Of a stretch of DNA of 64,000 nt, positions 24,970 to 37,060 are shown in pieces. The notes under the pieces are model-generated. The model was not told the origin of the DNA, did no database searches, and was given only the letters and a program-made list of their open reading frames with translations. Within the stretch, counting starts at the first letter, position 1. Each line of letters begins with the position of its first letter. Source of the DNA: Acholoe squamosa (Eukaryota > Annelida > Polychaeta > Phyllodocida > Polynoidae); NCBI GenBank assembly GCA_949317995.1, contig OX439037.1:19456324-19520323 (forward strand), read 5' to 3'. The translations under genes were made by a program, and so were the position numbers.

Positions 24970-25868
24970 TAGCACTGAGTGGCTCAGTAGAGCAGCTCAT
25001 ACTGCCGCCTGCAATACCTACTTACTGTGAGTGACTCGCTAGAGCAGTTCACACTGTGGCACCATACACTACATGTACTTACACTGAGTGACTCACTAGA
25101 GTAGCTCACATTGTGGTTATCATATACTACTTACACTGATTGACTCACTAGAGCAGCTCACACTGTGGTTATCATATACTACTTACACTGATTGACTCAC
25201 TAGAGTAGATCGCACTGTGGTTTTCATATACTACTTACAATGAGTGACTCACTAGAGCAGCTCACACTGTGGTTATCATATACTACCGTAATCTCCCGCA
25301 TATAAGACGCGTCCTCTACGCCAAACAAAATGCTGAGGGGTCTTATAGGATGCACTGAAATTGGGGGTGCGTCTTATACGAGGGGTAATTTTACTATAGA
25401 AATGTACTGAATTTACAAAATTGGTACCTAAGAGGTGCGTCTTATACGCGAAAATGCTTCTCACAAGAAGGGGGTGCGTCCTATACGCGCAATGCGTCTT
25501 CTACGCGGGAGATTACGGTACTTACAATGAGTGACTCACTAGAGCAGCTCACACTGTGGTTATCATATACTACTTACAATGAGTGACTCACTAGAGCAGC
25601 TCACACTGTGGTACCATATACTACATGTACTTACACTGAGTGACTCACTGGAGCAGCTCACACTGTCCACTAATGGGGGTTACTAGACTAGAGCAGCTCA
25701 CACTGTGGTTATCATATACTACTTACAATGAGTGACTCACTAGAGCAGCTCACACTGTGGTACCATATACTACATGTACTTACACTGAGTGACTCACTAG
25801 AGCAGCTCACACTGTCCACTAATGGGGGTTACTAGACTAGAGCAGCTCACACTGCACTACCATATACT
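24970..25868 (+). repeat. 52-bp satellite array (GAGTGACTCACTAGAGCAGCTC)
   Basis: Units of about 52 bp carry GAGTGACTCACTAGAGCAGC, TCACACTGTGGTTATCATAT and ACTACTTACA. Variants use GTACCATATACTACATGT or an inserted CCACTAATGGGGGTTACTAG. It is interrupted by a MITE at 25286-25518 and grades into the 51-bp array to the right, with which it shares ACTCACACTGAGT and AGAGCTCA-type words. Confidence 0.92.
25286..25518. mobile_element. CCGTAATC-family MITE copy 5 inside satellite, exact TA duplication
   Basis: The 233-bp element starts CCGTAATCTCCCGC and ends GCGGGAGATTACGG. The flanking satellite reads ATACTA before and TACTTACA after, while uninterrupted neighbouring units read ATACTACTTACA. The target was therefore a single TA, duplicated on insertion, and the element boundaries are fixed to the base. 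The insertion is younger than the local array. Confidence 0.95.
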
Positions 25869-26420
25869 ACTTACAGTCACCCACTACAAAAGCTCATTGA
25901 TTGCTACCATATACTACACAAACTGAGTCACCCACTGCAATAGCTCCATATACTACTCACACTGAGTCATTTACTGCAAGAGCTCATATACTGGTACCAT
26001 ATACTACTCACACTGAGTCACTTACTGCAAGAGCTCATATACTGGTACCATATACTACTCACACTGAGTCATTTACTGCAAAAGCTCATATACTGGTACC
26101 ATATACTACTCACACTGAGTCATTTACTGCAAGAGCTCATATACTGGTACCATATACTTCTCACACTGAGTCATTTACTGCAAGAGCTCATATACTGGTA
26201 CCATATACTACTCACACTGAGTCATTTACTGCAAAAGCTCATATACTGGTACCATATACTACTCACACTGAGTCATTTACTGCAAGAGCTCATATACTGG
26301 TACCATATACTTCTCACACTGAGTCATTTACTGCAAGAGCTCATATACTGGTACCATATACTACTCACACTGAGTCACTTACTGCAAGAGCTCATATACT
26401 GCTACCATCTACTACTCACA
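25869..26420 (+). repeat. 51-bp satellite array, about 10 units
   Basis: The unit has ACCATATACTACTCACACTG, AGTCATTTACTGCAAGAGCT and CATATACTGGT. Because 51 is a multiple of three, one forward frame reads a 17-residue repeat (PYTTHTESFTARAHILV) for most of its 195 codons. Units alternate between GCAAGAGCT and GCAAAAGCT and between ACTACTC and ACTTCTC in a repeating order, which indicates duplication of blocks of several units. Coding is unlikely. Confidence 0.93.
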
Positions 26421-26485
26421 CTGCATGTATCATACCTACTGTGAGTTACGAGAGAAGGTATATGTACTTCAGGAATGTATTAAAG

Positions 26486-26632
26486 TGACTGAGCACAAAA
26501 ATCCCTAAATGCTCAATGAGAAACCCATGAATATATATCAGTAGGTTTTGTATAGGAGTGGGCGCCAAGGAGTGTATGGGAATTTATTCCTTGAAAACCA
26601 GAGAAAACCATGAAGACTTCCACCCCTGGTAG
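26486..26632. mobile_element. Probable diverged short MITE (GACTTCCACCCCTG end)
   Basis: AAAGTGACTGAGCACAAAAA at the left and GAAGACTTCCACCCCTGG at the right resemble the ends and interior of 52160-52297 (GAAAGTCACAGAGCACAAAA ... GAAGACTTTCATCCCTG). The two are probably copies of one family related to the CAGGGATG elements. Confidence 0.5.
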
Positions 26633-26699
26633 GAGTAAAATAGTGGGAGCAAGCACGAGCAGCCAATATGGTAGGGGTCATATCAAGTACAGGTCAGGA

Positions 26700-26860
26700 G
26701 GAAAGACAGTCCATTGCAGTAGGGCGTTGTAAAGGGATCAATGCAGCCCCGGCGAGTCACTCACCACAGCTGCATTTGCAAATCATAACGACAAAAGACC
26801 ATGGCCCTGGAGGCATCAGAAGGCTCATAATATGTTTTAAGGCTGGCCTGGCCCTGGCTC
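26700..26860. mobile_element. piggyBac-like MITE fragment
   Basis: AAAGGGATCAATGCAGCCCC is followed by GGCGAGTCACTCACC and a GCATTTGCAAATCATAACGAC segment, in the order seen in other copies. The outer ends are not intact. Confidence 0.4.
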
Positions 26861-27383
26861 CCTGGAGCCTAGAACAACGTCTACCCTATACCTTCAACAT
26901 GTCACATGATAATTGCCCCTCACGGTCGGCGACTGTAACCATGAAAGGCCTTCAAGTCGGCCGATCGTGTCCCACCTCCCCACCCAATCATCATAGAGTC
27001 CCAGGGTCGGCGGCCAGCAGCACCCAATGGTGGTGAGCAGCTCAATGTGAGGTCCGCCCGAGCTGCTCCCTTTTAAGGCCATAGGTGAGTCGTTCACACG
27101 GCAGCAGCAGCAGGCGGCATGAGCTGCTCCTCATCCAGCAGCTGCTGCCTACTACAGCTGCCTGTCTCTTAGACTACTCACTATGCTGGTCAACGTGTTG
27201 GCAAACATTTACATGTTTTAGTATATGATTCCACACATGTGGTTTTAAATTTCATGTGTATTACGTGTAAGGCGCATACTGACTTAGAGAGACACCTAAT
27301 ACTGACGAGGTGCACGTGGGAGTTACCTAACATAAAGGCGCTTCCAGACTGATAAGTTACACCTGGGGTCTATTTCACATTCA

Positions 27384-27469
<86 letters not shown>

Positions 27470-28466
27470 AGACCAGCTAGTGGCCAATACCATATATTCG
27501 ACACCAACTGTCACTAGATATCAGCATTGATATCTCCACCTACATCAAACAATAAGTGCAGCATGGATGTTCCCTATACAGACCCCCCTCCCCTCCTGTC
27601 CCCTAGCAGGCTGGGCGGCAGCTCGTCCCTGGGCGGTGTTACAGTGAGCACCATGAATGGAAGTGTTGGTGGGAGGCTGGTGTGCTGCTGTGTAGTAGAC
27701 TAACCATATAAGGACCTACAGGCCGCCTGTCACTAACATAACCTGCTCCTGCTGCTCCTCACTGTGACTCATATATCTACAGCTCTAATCACAACTCACA
27801 GCAGCTGGAGGAGGAGGAGAAGGAATATCCAGGGGCCTCTAGAGCTGGTGGTGCTGCTACTGTCCCCACTGTCCACTATATGGGAGAAAACCTGCACCCG
27901 AACTCCTGATTTACCCAATACAGTGCCCACCCCCACCCCCAAGCACCAATCAAACCACATCTACACCCCCCCCTCACATACGTGTTACCCCCCCCCCCCC
28001 CCTCCTCCCAGCAAAACACTTGATGCCTTCTGTAAGATCTCGATCTGCAAGGTTGGCACGGCAGTACATGTATAATACTGCTATAAATGAACAATATACA
28101 GTAAAATGTACATTGCCATTCAACCCAAGGCAATATATTCTGATAGTCCTATGTAAGAGTTGGGCAGGTCTAGTAGAGTAGCAGAAAGAGACGTTGATAG
28201 TGTAAGTCGGTAATGTCTACAGAACAGTATGATGTATAGATATATACCCCCTATATACCGTAACAAAGTACACAGCTAAAGTCTATGTCAAATTTGCACG
28301 TGGCCCCCTACTGTGGATAATCAATGTTGGTGTATACAAAACGTAGGGCCAATAATGCATGTTTGGGGCCTCCTGGTGAGAGAGGAGTCAATAGCGGCAT
28401 TTAGAGCCGTGTGTGTGTGGGGGGGGGGGGGGGGGTGCACACAAACCCCCATTCACGTGCACCACT
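26861..28466. other. Intergenic DNA, low-complexity patches
   Basis: Apart from the (TA)n at 27388 and C/G homopolymers near 27988 and 28421 I see no gene. GAGCTGCTCC words occur at about 27055 and 27119. Confidence 0.4.
27388..27467. repeat. (TA)n microsatellite, about 40 units
   Basis: Uninterrupted alternating TA in intergenic DNA. Confidence 0.95.
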
Positions 28467-28621
28467 CAGGGGCGTGGGAAGCAGTTTCAGAGTGGGTGGG
28501 ACCAGGGGGGTTTTCTGCAATTTTTGACCTGCCTTTGCTTGACCTTTTAGTTTTGACCTTTTGAGGAGTTGTCCAAAAGTGGGGGTGGGGGGACATGTGC
28601 CCTCTGCTTTCCACGCCCATG
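28467..28621. mobile_element. Short MITE, ends CAGGGGCGTGGGAAGCAG
   Basis: The left end CAGGGGCGTGGGAAGCAG is inverted relative to the right end CTGCTTTCCACGCCCATG, giving 155 bp. CCACT flanks both sides (28462-28466 and 28622-28626). The interior holds an inverted TTGACCT / GGTCAAA-type motif. The family is not assigned. Confidence 0.7.
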
Positions 28622-28674
28622 CCACTCGGGTATATCATAGGCATTGTGGATATTTGTATAGCCTAAGGTGGGCT

Positions 28675-28865
28675 CAATGGTCACTCGCCAGGCTACATTA
28701 ATATAATTCTGTTGAGGCAGTCAGAGTCTTAAAAATATCAGCATGATGCAGTGCTGGCGAGTTACTCGCCACTGCCACATTGGTGCATCATATCAACAAA
28801 GGTACACCATCAACCTGAAGACATCTTGTGACCCGTATAGGGTTATCTCCCCATTCAGCAGCCTG
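28675..28865. mobile_element. piggyBac-like MITE copy (partial)
   Basis: Contains GGTCACTCGCCAGGCTACATT, AGCATGATGCAGTG, GGCGAGTTACTCGCC and CATTGGTGCATCAT in family order. It carries the complete 15-bp family palindrome at about 28755. Terminal CCCTTT ends are not clear. Confidence 0.55.
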
Positions 28866-30429
28866 ATTTAGTCCCAGCAAGTGTAAATGATAAAACCCCT
28901 CTCAGTACCATGCTGTTATCATGTACATGCACACAGGTCATGTTCAGGCCTTCAGACAATAAGTCGTGTGTTTGGGTGTTCTACTGTAGAAAGTCCCGGG
29001 TATAGCAAAGTGTTAATGTTTTGCAGCAAGTTGCATGAGCTTCACATAATGATTGTTAGGGCCACCATGACTCCCAAATACATACTACCGGTATTTGTAT
29101 TTGTTGTTATTCAAACATGAGGAGCAGGTCCTCGTAGTTCTATAGATTTCTGGGAAGAATACTTTCTTTTCCTATTTTTAAGAATTTAGTATGCATAGAT
29201 TAAGTGTACAGATTCAAATTCGGAAATCATCCTTTTTTTCTGAATTCCCAAATAAAAATGCCTATGGGAATTACAGTAAAAATTCGGAATTCCGGAAAAG
29301 TTAGGAGAGGTGGCATCTCTGCATAAACCTCAAAAGATTAAATGCTTACTATGCCACCAACCTGTTACCACATTATAAATAGTACATGTACCATATACTT
29401 GAGTCTGGGTTAAAGATGAAAAAAATCTGGCAAACACTCAAAATGAAAAATGACGGAATATGTTTAAAGGTTTTCACGAAGAGAATTAAAAAAAAAGAAA
29501 AAGAAAAGAAAAAAAGAAGCAATTCTTGTGAAAGAAGTGAAAATTGCATCTCTAAATGTGAAAACCTTCTGTTTTAATTCAAGCTGACTGTGGTGGGTAG
29601 TCACGGCGGTAGGAGCCTGGAGGGTCTATACCCAGGACTTGGAGGAAGGTAAGGTGGGGCTGTGGCGACCTGGGCTGAGCTGGGAGAACAGGGGCAACAA
29701 GCTAGCTGCTACTTTTAGTACATGTGAGGACGAGCCGGGACCAAAATACACAGAGTATGGGTACCGACCGGCACCTCAGGACGCTACTGGTGTGTTTATG
29801 GGAGTTGTAATATAGTGGTGCAACAACTGGGGTATGGGGCAAGTGAGCGAGCGAGCGAGCTAGCAATCAATAGAGCGAACCAGCGAGTGAGATTTATGAG
29901 TCAGACTATTTAATTCATTTAACGTCTCAACAAATTCCTCCAAAATAGTGCTTGGAAATCAAGTATTTCTTGAGAGAAATAATGAAGATGGATGGGTCCT
30001 ATATTTGGAGTCAGGGGGCCATATACATGTACCTAGACATCTGCGATCACCTGTAGTGCTGCTAACCCCAGGAGCCGTCACAGGGCCACCAGATGGTGCT
30101 AATTAATGAGCTGCTCTCCACTGGGAGCTGAGTTGCTCAAATTTCTTTGAAGTTATGATATTCTCACTCTGTATTTCAAGACATTTTACGACGTACATTT
30201 GGGACCTCTAATCCCCACTAAAAAAGTCAGAAATAACTGTAAAATGGGAGCACCTACTAATATAATGGATGTCATTACACCATGTGAATATGGTAGATAC
30301 AGTGTATGAGTGTACTTTGTGCACAGTGCCTGGTCCAGAGTACCAGACTGCAATGTCACAGGTTTTGACACTTTGTCTGCAATGAGCTGCCTGTCTATGA
30401 CAACACATTTCTAGGCTGGGGTGGCCCCC
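28866..30429. other. Intergenic DNA
   Basis: A CAGAGATG-type MITE end (GAGGTGGCATCTCTG) lies at about 29308-29322. A-rich AAAGAAAAAGAAAAG at about 29490 is low complexity. No gene supported. Confidence 0.4.
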
Positions 30430-31010
30430 TTAGTGGCTGATATAACATCCATCTGGGCCGAGGCATCACTATTAAGGCTGAGGTGTCACTAGTCCACATT
30501 TGGGCAACACTAATCTACACTGAATCAAATTCAACACCTGTGTGGGCTGATCAGACAACACCAGTCTAGGCTGAGGTGTCATCAGTCTAGGCTGGGGAAA
30601 TACCAGTCTAGGCTGAGGCGTCACCAATCCATAGGCAACATCAATCTAGGTTGAGGTGTCACTAGTCCATGCTGTGGCAAAACCAGTCTAGGCTGAATTT
30701 TAACCAGTCTAGATTGGGGTAACACCTATCTAGGCTGAACTGTTACCAGTCTAGGTTGGGGCAACATCAGTCAAGGCTGAAATGTCATAAGTCTAGGCTG
30801 GGGCAACACAAGTCTAGTCTGAGATGTCACTAGTCCAGGCTGGGACAACATCAGTCTGGGCTAAGGTGTCACCAGTCTAGGCTGGGTCTGGGGTATAGTC
30901 TGAGGTGTCACCAGTCGAGGCTGGGACAATACTGGTCAGTCTAGTCTGAGTTTGTTTGTTTAGTTTTGGCTGTCACCAGTCTAGGCTGAGGCAAGACAGG
31001 TCTAGGCTGG
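30430..31010 (+). repeat. Degenerate 21/42-bp tandem repeat (AGTCTAGGCTG)
   Basis: About 14 diverged double units alternate AGTCTAGGCTGAGGTGTCACC and AGTCTAGGCTGGGGCAACACC. The high divergence compared with the 77-bp array indicates an older repeat. Confidence 0.85.
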
Positions 31011-31600
31011 TGTAAAACCATGCACTTTAGACTGCTAACACCCCAGTACAATGTACTGTACAGGGTTGTCTGTAGCAGAGCGTTTTCTAACCAATCATGA
31101 TTAATAATAAAAGGGATAAAAGTGACAGCACAAAAACAATCACTCGATTCCATCCCTAATATAGGCACTGAAATACCTCCAGTATTTGAGTCTGCTGCAG
31201 TAGAGGTGTGAAACTGTGATAAAGCTGAAACTGGGTAGTGTTAAACTCTCCTTTCTTTACAAGCTTATTCTGAAGCTAGTTACTGGAGGATCTTTACAAA
31301 CAAGGGCTCATTTTAACAGGCTTGGCAAGACCTTTAAAATGAATATTTTTTGTACAAGGTTGAATGCAGGGAATTTTACCTTTAACCCCATCAAAATTCA
31401 ACCAAAAGTTTAGAACCATTTTATGATGAGAAGATCACTGAGCACCTGAAAATAAATGGTTCCCACCTGTTCTATGGATAAGAATTATCTAGAAAATGTC
31501 TAGCTTTTCTTTTTCTAAGGGGCTGCAGTATGTTTGACAGACCCTGCAAACCTTTTGGGCAAGATTATCTCTGGACACTTGTCCCAACCTCCCCCATGTT

Positions 31601-32170
31601 GGGCACTTACCTATCAATCAAGACCTTATTGTATCCATTTTATATAGTGAGACATTGATAGCTGTGATAAAAATAAGTTGTTTTGCTTTTTAAATTAAGT
31701 TTTTATGACAATTTAAATGGAAGTTATGATCATTCAAACATCCTGAGTCAAAGACGCTATTCTGCCGTGGTTCTGTCAGAGTGCGCAGTTCAAGGGAAAA
31801 GATGACATAAAAAGTTTGCTTTTACATTGTTTGATTATGATAAAATGTATCATTATTTACATTCTTGGAGGTATATCTTGCTTATCCGAAAAGAAAATTG
31901 CTCAAAATAATTGTTTTAGTGATCTAGTCTACCTTGGATTCATATTGCTTGATCACAAAATTGGATCCAAATTAAACTCTTAAGTATGGCAGAATTCTGG
32001 GTCTGATTTGGTACCTTTATAATTCATAATTCATAACCGGTCATAATTCCACTGTAAATTGACATAGAGACTTCATTTAAAAAGCAAATCCACTTCTTTT
32101 CTCAAGATCTATCCATTGCTCATTAGATAAGTGTAATGGGATAAAGCCTTGAATAACTAGGTAAGTGCCT
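31601..32170. mobile_element. Non-autonomous element with about 135-bp terminal inverted repeats
   Basis: The left arm 31601-31735 starts GGGCACTTACCTATCAATCA; the right arm 32036-32170, read on the complement, starts AGGCACTTACCTAGTTATTC. Both continue through CCTTATTGTATCC / GCTTTATCCCATT and TTGCTTTTTAAATTAAG / TTGCTTTTTAAATGAAG to GGAAGTTATGA / GGAATTATGA. The middle (about 300 bp) has no coding frame. A solo right-type arm lies at 39035-39180. Target duplication is not clear. Confidence 0.8.
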
Positions 32171-32184
32171 ACCTAATATGCCTT

Positions 32185-32360
32185 TTGGTCAGGGCTTCCT
32201 TAGCCCATCTTAAAATGGCCTTAATCTCATCTTTTCTATCCACTGTCTGGTGCATATATGCCGTGTGTAACAACAGATTCATCTATTGCTTGATGTCTAG
32301 TAGTTTTCTCATGATGAATATGGCATGACCTTAGTAAACAATAGTTACTCACTCAATCCC
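32185..32360 (+). mobile_element. SINE-like copy (diverged)
   Basis: GGGCTTCCTTAGCCCATCTT, TGCATATATGCCGTG, ATGAATATGGCATGACCTTAG and TTACTCACTC occur in the same order as in 53045-53246. It abuts the right arm of the long-TIR element. Confidence 0.55.
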
Positions 32361-32369
32361 TCCCATCGG

Positions 32370-32515
32370 TCATGATGCATGAATCCATGATGCATGAATC
32401 CAGCCAACCCAATCATGCTGACTCATTCCCGAATGGTCAGCATGACGCCCCAATGCAGCATCAGCGAGTAACTCGCCAAGGATCAGGGCATGCGGCCCAT
32501 AGTGGGTTATAGCTA
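32370..32515. mobile_element. piggyBac-like MITE fragment
   Basis: Repeated ATGATGCATGAATCCA words, CCAATGCAGCATCAGC and the palindromic GCGAGTAACTCGCC. The terminal ends are eroded. Confidence 0.5.
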
Positions 32516-33919
32516 AGCCATGTGTCACAGTATGTTAGGGGAGATGCTGCAGTTGGTGGGTGAGAGTGGAGGAGTAATGCAGTCAGTAGTAGTAGTGGGG
32601 TGTATACCCAACCACCACTACACTAAGGAATGTGGGGCTGCTGCTGCTGCTGCTGTCTGCTCCAGGCCCGGCCCTCATCCACTCAGACCCTGGAGAACTG
32701 GTGGTGATGGTGGACAAGGAGTATGCTTCTCAGCACCACCAATGCTAGTCTACATAGCGGACTGGTCATTATAAAGCAAAGGTTGAGAGAGATTCCAAAA
32801 GGTACCGGTGTAATACCAGTGGATATATTTTTATTAAATACTCCAGGGGTATTTGGGGCCGGCGCAAAAAAGAAATTGCGGCAGCTCTCCTCCTTTAATA
32901 TTTTGGTTAACTAATGCGCTTGCTTTTAAAAAGGGGTGCATTGTTTACAAACAGACCTTTCTGTCTTTTCCCTTTCCTTAAATTTTCTTGTTCTGGTTCA
33001 CTTGATAAGTCCTCTCCTATTTGTTAAATGATACATTTAGGGAATAATGCACGGGACATGGCTGCGGGAGTGCTCTGTACTGAGACATCGAGGGGCCTTA
33101 TAGCCACCTGACAACACATGAATATCAATTGTGTAGTCTAAAGGAGATGGTGTTAACCTTTGCTGGGAGTGCATTACCCATCTAGATAATGCACGGTCAA
33201 CCAGCCAATCAGAACGTAGCATTAAGGATAATGCACTATGACTTTGCCCAGCCGTGTTATAACAATATCTAATGCCCATCTACAAGATGGTACTATCGCA
33301 TGCTAGCAATATTCTCAGTGCTTTCTGTTTTTTGTTTTTGTTTGTTTGTTTTTTAATGAACAAAATACAATCTGATAACTTTCAGTAAAACCCTTGAGTA
33401 AAATATGACTCATATGACTCTCACTTATGCTATAGTTCATCCAGTGCTCCATCAGCATCTTCAGTCACTCCCCTGAGGTCACCCCTCACTATCAGCCCTC
33501 CCTGCTCTCCTCACCTCAACTCTCACACACCACCTGTTGTTGAACAAAAACCTTGGGAGCCCGCGATATTGCCCCCCCCCCTCCTCAAGGCCTCCCTGCC
33601 CATGTCTCAATGTTGTTGGCGGACAGACACACTACTGATCGATTCTCACGACTTTGGTAAAAATTCAAAAAAGTTGATCGGCACCTAAAACAACCATTGA
33701 ATTGGGCTTCCATAGTACCGGTATGCCCATCTTAAAACATACCTGCAAACTCAATGCGCGAAAAAAAAAGAGTGCCTTGAAATTTCCACACCACCCCCCC
33801 TATAAATTATAAGATGAGATCCCATTAAGGAGGGGCGGCGGGGCGGCGTTATTTCCTCTTTTCTGCCCCCCCCCCCCTTTTGATGCGCCTGGTGCCTTAT
33901 TTTAATAACACATGTAGAC

Positions 33920-33975
33920 AAATGAAGTTTTTTTTCACCATGAATATGACCCTGGCTGTCGAAATGATAAATTTG
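33920..33975 (+). mobile_element. SINE-like 3' fragment
   Basis: CACCATGAATATGACCCTGG then CTGTCGAAATG matches the 3' part of the 53-kb copy. Only this segment is present. Confidence 0.5.
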
Positions 33976-34284
33976 ACTATGATACTCCAACTACAATGCA
34001 CTTATTTGTCTTTCTCTCGTATTAAGGTGATAACATACTGATGCATGGATTGTGGCCCAAGTGGTGAGGATGGACTTACTGCCTGTTGCTACTACTTTAT
34101 ATATAATACCCCCTCCCTACGGAGTGAGCTATGAGCTACTCCTGCTGCACCCAGCTCCTCCCCATGCAGTGAGCTGCTCCTCAACCAGGATCTCTGTTGT
34201 GGGCTGCTCTAGTAAACTCACACATCATCTAAAAGTCAACCTGTAATGAGCTGCATCATGGCTCCAGGTTCCTGAACATTACTT

Positions 34285-34365
34285 TGTAGTCAGGATGTAT
34301 CAAAATAATCAATGCTGGCAAGTACCGGTACTCATCATCACAGCATTGGTGCATCATAATTATAA
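34285..34365. mobile_element. piggyBac-like MITE fragment carrying TACCGGTA
   Basis: CAATGCTGGCAAGTACCGGT then ACTCATCATCACAGCATTGG then TGCATCAT corresponds to the family core, with the central palindrome changed to GCAAGTACCGGTACTC. Confidence 0.4.
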
Positions 34366-35751
34366 GTAGTCACCTGTTCTTTTAGGCTACTTGGAGTATG
34401 TCCACACATGTCATGTTCCATGTCCCAGTAGTAGTCCTACCACCTTTTGTGTGGATGGAGTATAACGTCCAACAGTGTGCAGTAAACCCCAACACTGTGT
34501 TTAGATGGGGTATAAGATTCTATGTTCATACACCTGGTGCACCAGCAATGTATACATTGTCTATTATTGACATCTGTCGCAATAACATATGGTAGCTTAT
34601 AGCCTAAATCTCAACATGTATTAATTTGATAGATCTTGGCATGAACTACTCCGATTAAACACACTTTATGTTAGCCAATATGAACAGAAACCGTGGCAAA
34701 AAAACAGTTCTCCTTTGTTACACCCCCCCCCCGACACCTGGCCTCAAACACCCTGGTAAAGTACCTACAGCACCAGGGAAACAGCCCAACCCGGATGTGA
34801 ACCCCTGGTGGTAGGGTGTGGTACTAAATACTGAATGCTGCGTATTGTGATGAATTCGAGTCCTATTGCTAGTGTGTTTTGTGAAACTTTCTTCGATAAA
34901 TAATAAAGTAAGGCCTATTGTCTACTGCACGAGGAACTGACTCACAATGATTCCCCTAATAGCGTAGGTCCAATTGATATAGTAATGATGAAGTAAATAA
35001 ACAAACGTTCAAGTTATGTGTACCTTCACAAAATATTCTCGAGGCAAAGCCCGCTAAAATACAGCTGTCCTATGGCTATTGTTGTCTGCTGACGAGTTAC
35101 TACAGGGCTATTGTGTGAAGAAATATTCAGGATGGAGCAATGATTTGTGTGTATCCGTGAATCTATTCTACTATTTTTTTTTTATTATTATTATTTTTTT
35201 TTTTTGGGGGGGGGGAAATTCATTAAAAATTCTTGTGTGGGGAAGGGGATTTCTTTACCGACATGGTGCAGAACGGGAGTGAAGAAATTTAGTTTCTCCA
35301 TTCCCCCATTGAAATCCCCTATGCTTAATTAAATGGACCCTCCTTCTCAATATTGAATAAGGGGATTCAGTTGCATGATATTCAAAGTTAGATTTCTAAG
35401 CATATCTAAGAGCTCATAGATAGGTCACAGCGTTTCTGCAGTATTATGCCATCTCAGCGATTTTACATTAACATAATGTACCTACCCCGGTGCTTATGGT
35501 TATTGTTTTATAACAAGCTTTATCAGCATATCTAATTTCTATGCCTGCTATGCAGTACTTGTGCCATTAGACAGCATACGTAAGTACTGGTGAATGGGGC
35601 CAGATACATTTATGCATTTTAGATAGTGCTAAACTACCAGATATCATAAACAAAATCCGTCAAACTATTAAACCTCTGGATTTGAGTCCATCGAAACGCA
35701 CTAATAGTTCCAAAAGTTTAGGGTATTCAATTATATTGCACTTAATTCTTT

Positions 35752-35993
35752 AAGGAGAGCTTTATGCCTCAACCGGCATGTTCCACTTTTTAACATGATG
35801 CACCAATGCAATGCTCGCCAACATTGCATCCACTGCATCATACTGACTCTGTGAGTATATCGATCCTGTTGAGACCAGCATGATGATTAATGCATTATTG
35901 TTTAATATTTGTTTAGGACTGCCTACGTGCATCTTGACAGCCAAATGACAGAGTGCATCAAGGTAGAACGTAGGCCATAAAGGGTTAAAATGC
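35752..35993. mobile_element. piggyBac-like MITE, nearly complete copy
   Basis: The left end TTAATTCTTTAAGGAGAGC pairs with the right end GTAGGCCATAAAGGG then TTAA. The interior has ATGATGCACCAATGC, GCTCGCC, GCATCATACTGACTC, TCGATCCTGTTGAGAC and AGCATGATGATTAATGC. About 240 bp, no coding frame. TTAA next to CCCTTTA-type ends is the basis of the family call. Confidence 0.7.
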
Positions 35994-36759
35994 TGCAAAT
36001 GAACTCCCAGTCTCACTGTGTGTAGGGGTTGTAGTGGTGTACCGGCTGTATCCCTGACACACCCCCTCCTTCCTCCACGTGCTGCTGACTACTGTATGGT
36101 GTGACATGCTTCTACTTAACATAGCACTACATGGATATCATAGTGGGCACTATTCTACCCCAACCCTCACTCAGCAACCTTATTATCTATTACTCATGAA
36201 TTCTCCCAAACTGTCCTCTGGTATTCACCTGCAAAATGCATGGTGAGTTCTCCCTGCTCCCAATGTAACTGCATCATGCAGCATGCCTACCTGTGCTGTG
36301 GTAGTCAGGTGTAAATCCTCCAGGGTGTTTCCCTCCTATATGCTATCTTACTCCAGGGGTTAAAGGTGCAAGGAGTTCAACATGGCATGTATTCCTTAAT
36401 GCAGTTCCTTAATGCAGCATGCACACAGTCGATACAATGTATAGCACACCTTGAGGTATGGATGTTACTGCTACAGACTCACGTACCCCTGTCAGGTCGG
36501 TTATCTCAGGGGTGAGTCACTCACCGAGCAAATAGCGAGTTGCAACTGAGTCTGCAGCCTGGTGGGTGCATGAGTATGGCAGAGGCTGGAGTAAGGAGTC
36601 AACAATCGTCCACTCAATGTTGAATAAGTAAGTGCAGGAGGAGGATGCTGCATGGGGGGATGCTGGAGTGTGATGTGGCAGGTAAGGAGGTATGTTCACA
36701 AGGTGTAGCAGCAGGTAGGTGCTGGAACACACCCCCCTCACTTACTCACCAACCATTGA

Positions 36760-37060
36760 CCCACCCAGTGTTCATTAATGACCACCTGGAGGAGGTAGGT
36801 AGGTAGGGTAAGTAGCTTCACAACACACACACACGTGGTGGGAGCAGCTCACTCCGTGGGAGGAGAGCTGCTCCCAGGTACGCGACAACATTTTGTAGCC
36901 TTATAGGGAAGTAGTATCTGGTACCATCAATGGCAGCCCATCGTATGGCTGCACTGCCCCGCCCACTCCCCACTCCTCCTGCTGCTCCTATACCTTAACA
37001 CTGTGAGCTGCTCCATGCCGAGCTGCTCTCATAGCCAGGTGGGATGTACAGGAGTCCCCA
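36760..37060. other. GAGCWGCTC-rich stretch
   Basis: Several palindromic GAGCAGCTC / GAGCTGCTC words (for example GGGAGCAGCTCACTCC near 36840 and GTGAGCTGCTCC near 37005) sit in unique-looking sequence. The same core forms part of the 52-bp satellite at 25 kb. Function unknown. Confidence 0.4.

Larger units (their letters stand above)
32516..35751. other. Intergenic DNA
   Basis: Outside the small SINE-like and MITE fragments listed, this stretch has short CTG runs (32640), C/G homopolymers (33575, 33867, 34725, 35205) and GAGCTGCTC words (34130-34180). No exon with splice support was found. Confidence 0.4.

Noticed and set aside
25901-26488. 195-codon frame with 17-residue repeats
   Set aside because: Produced by a 51-bp satellite; unit length divisible by three is enough to explain it.
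26668-27036. 122-codon plus-strand frame
   Set aside because: Overlaps a piggyBac-like MITE fragment and shows no domain or splice context.
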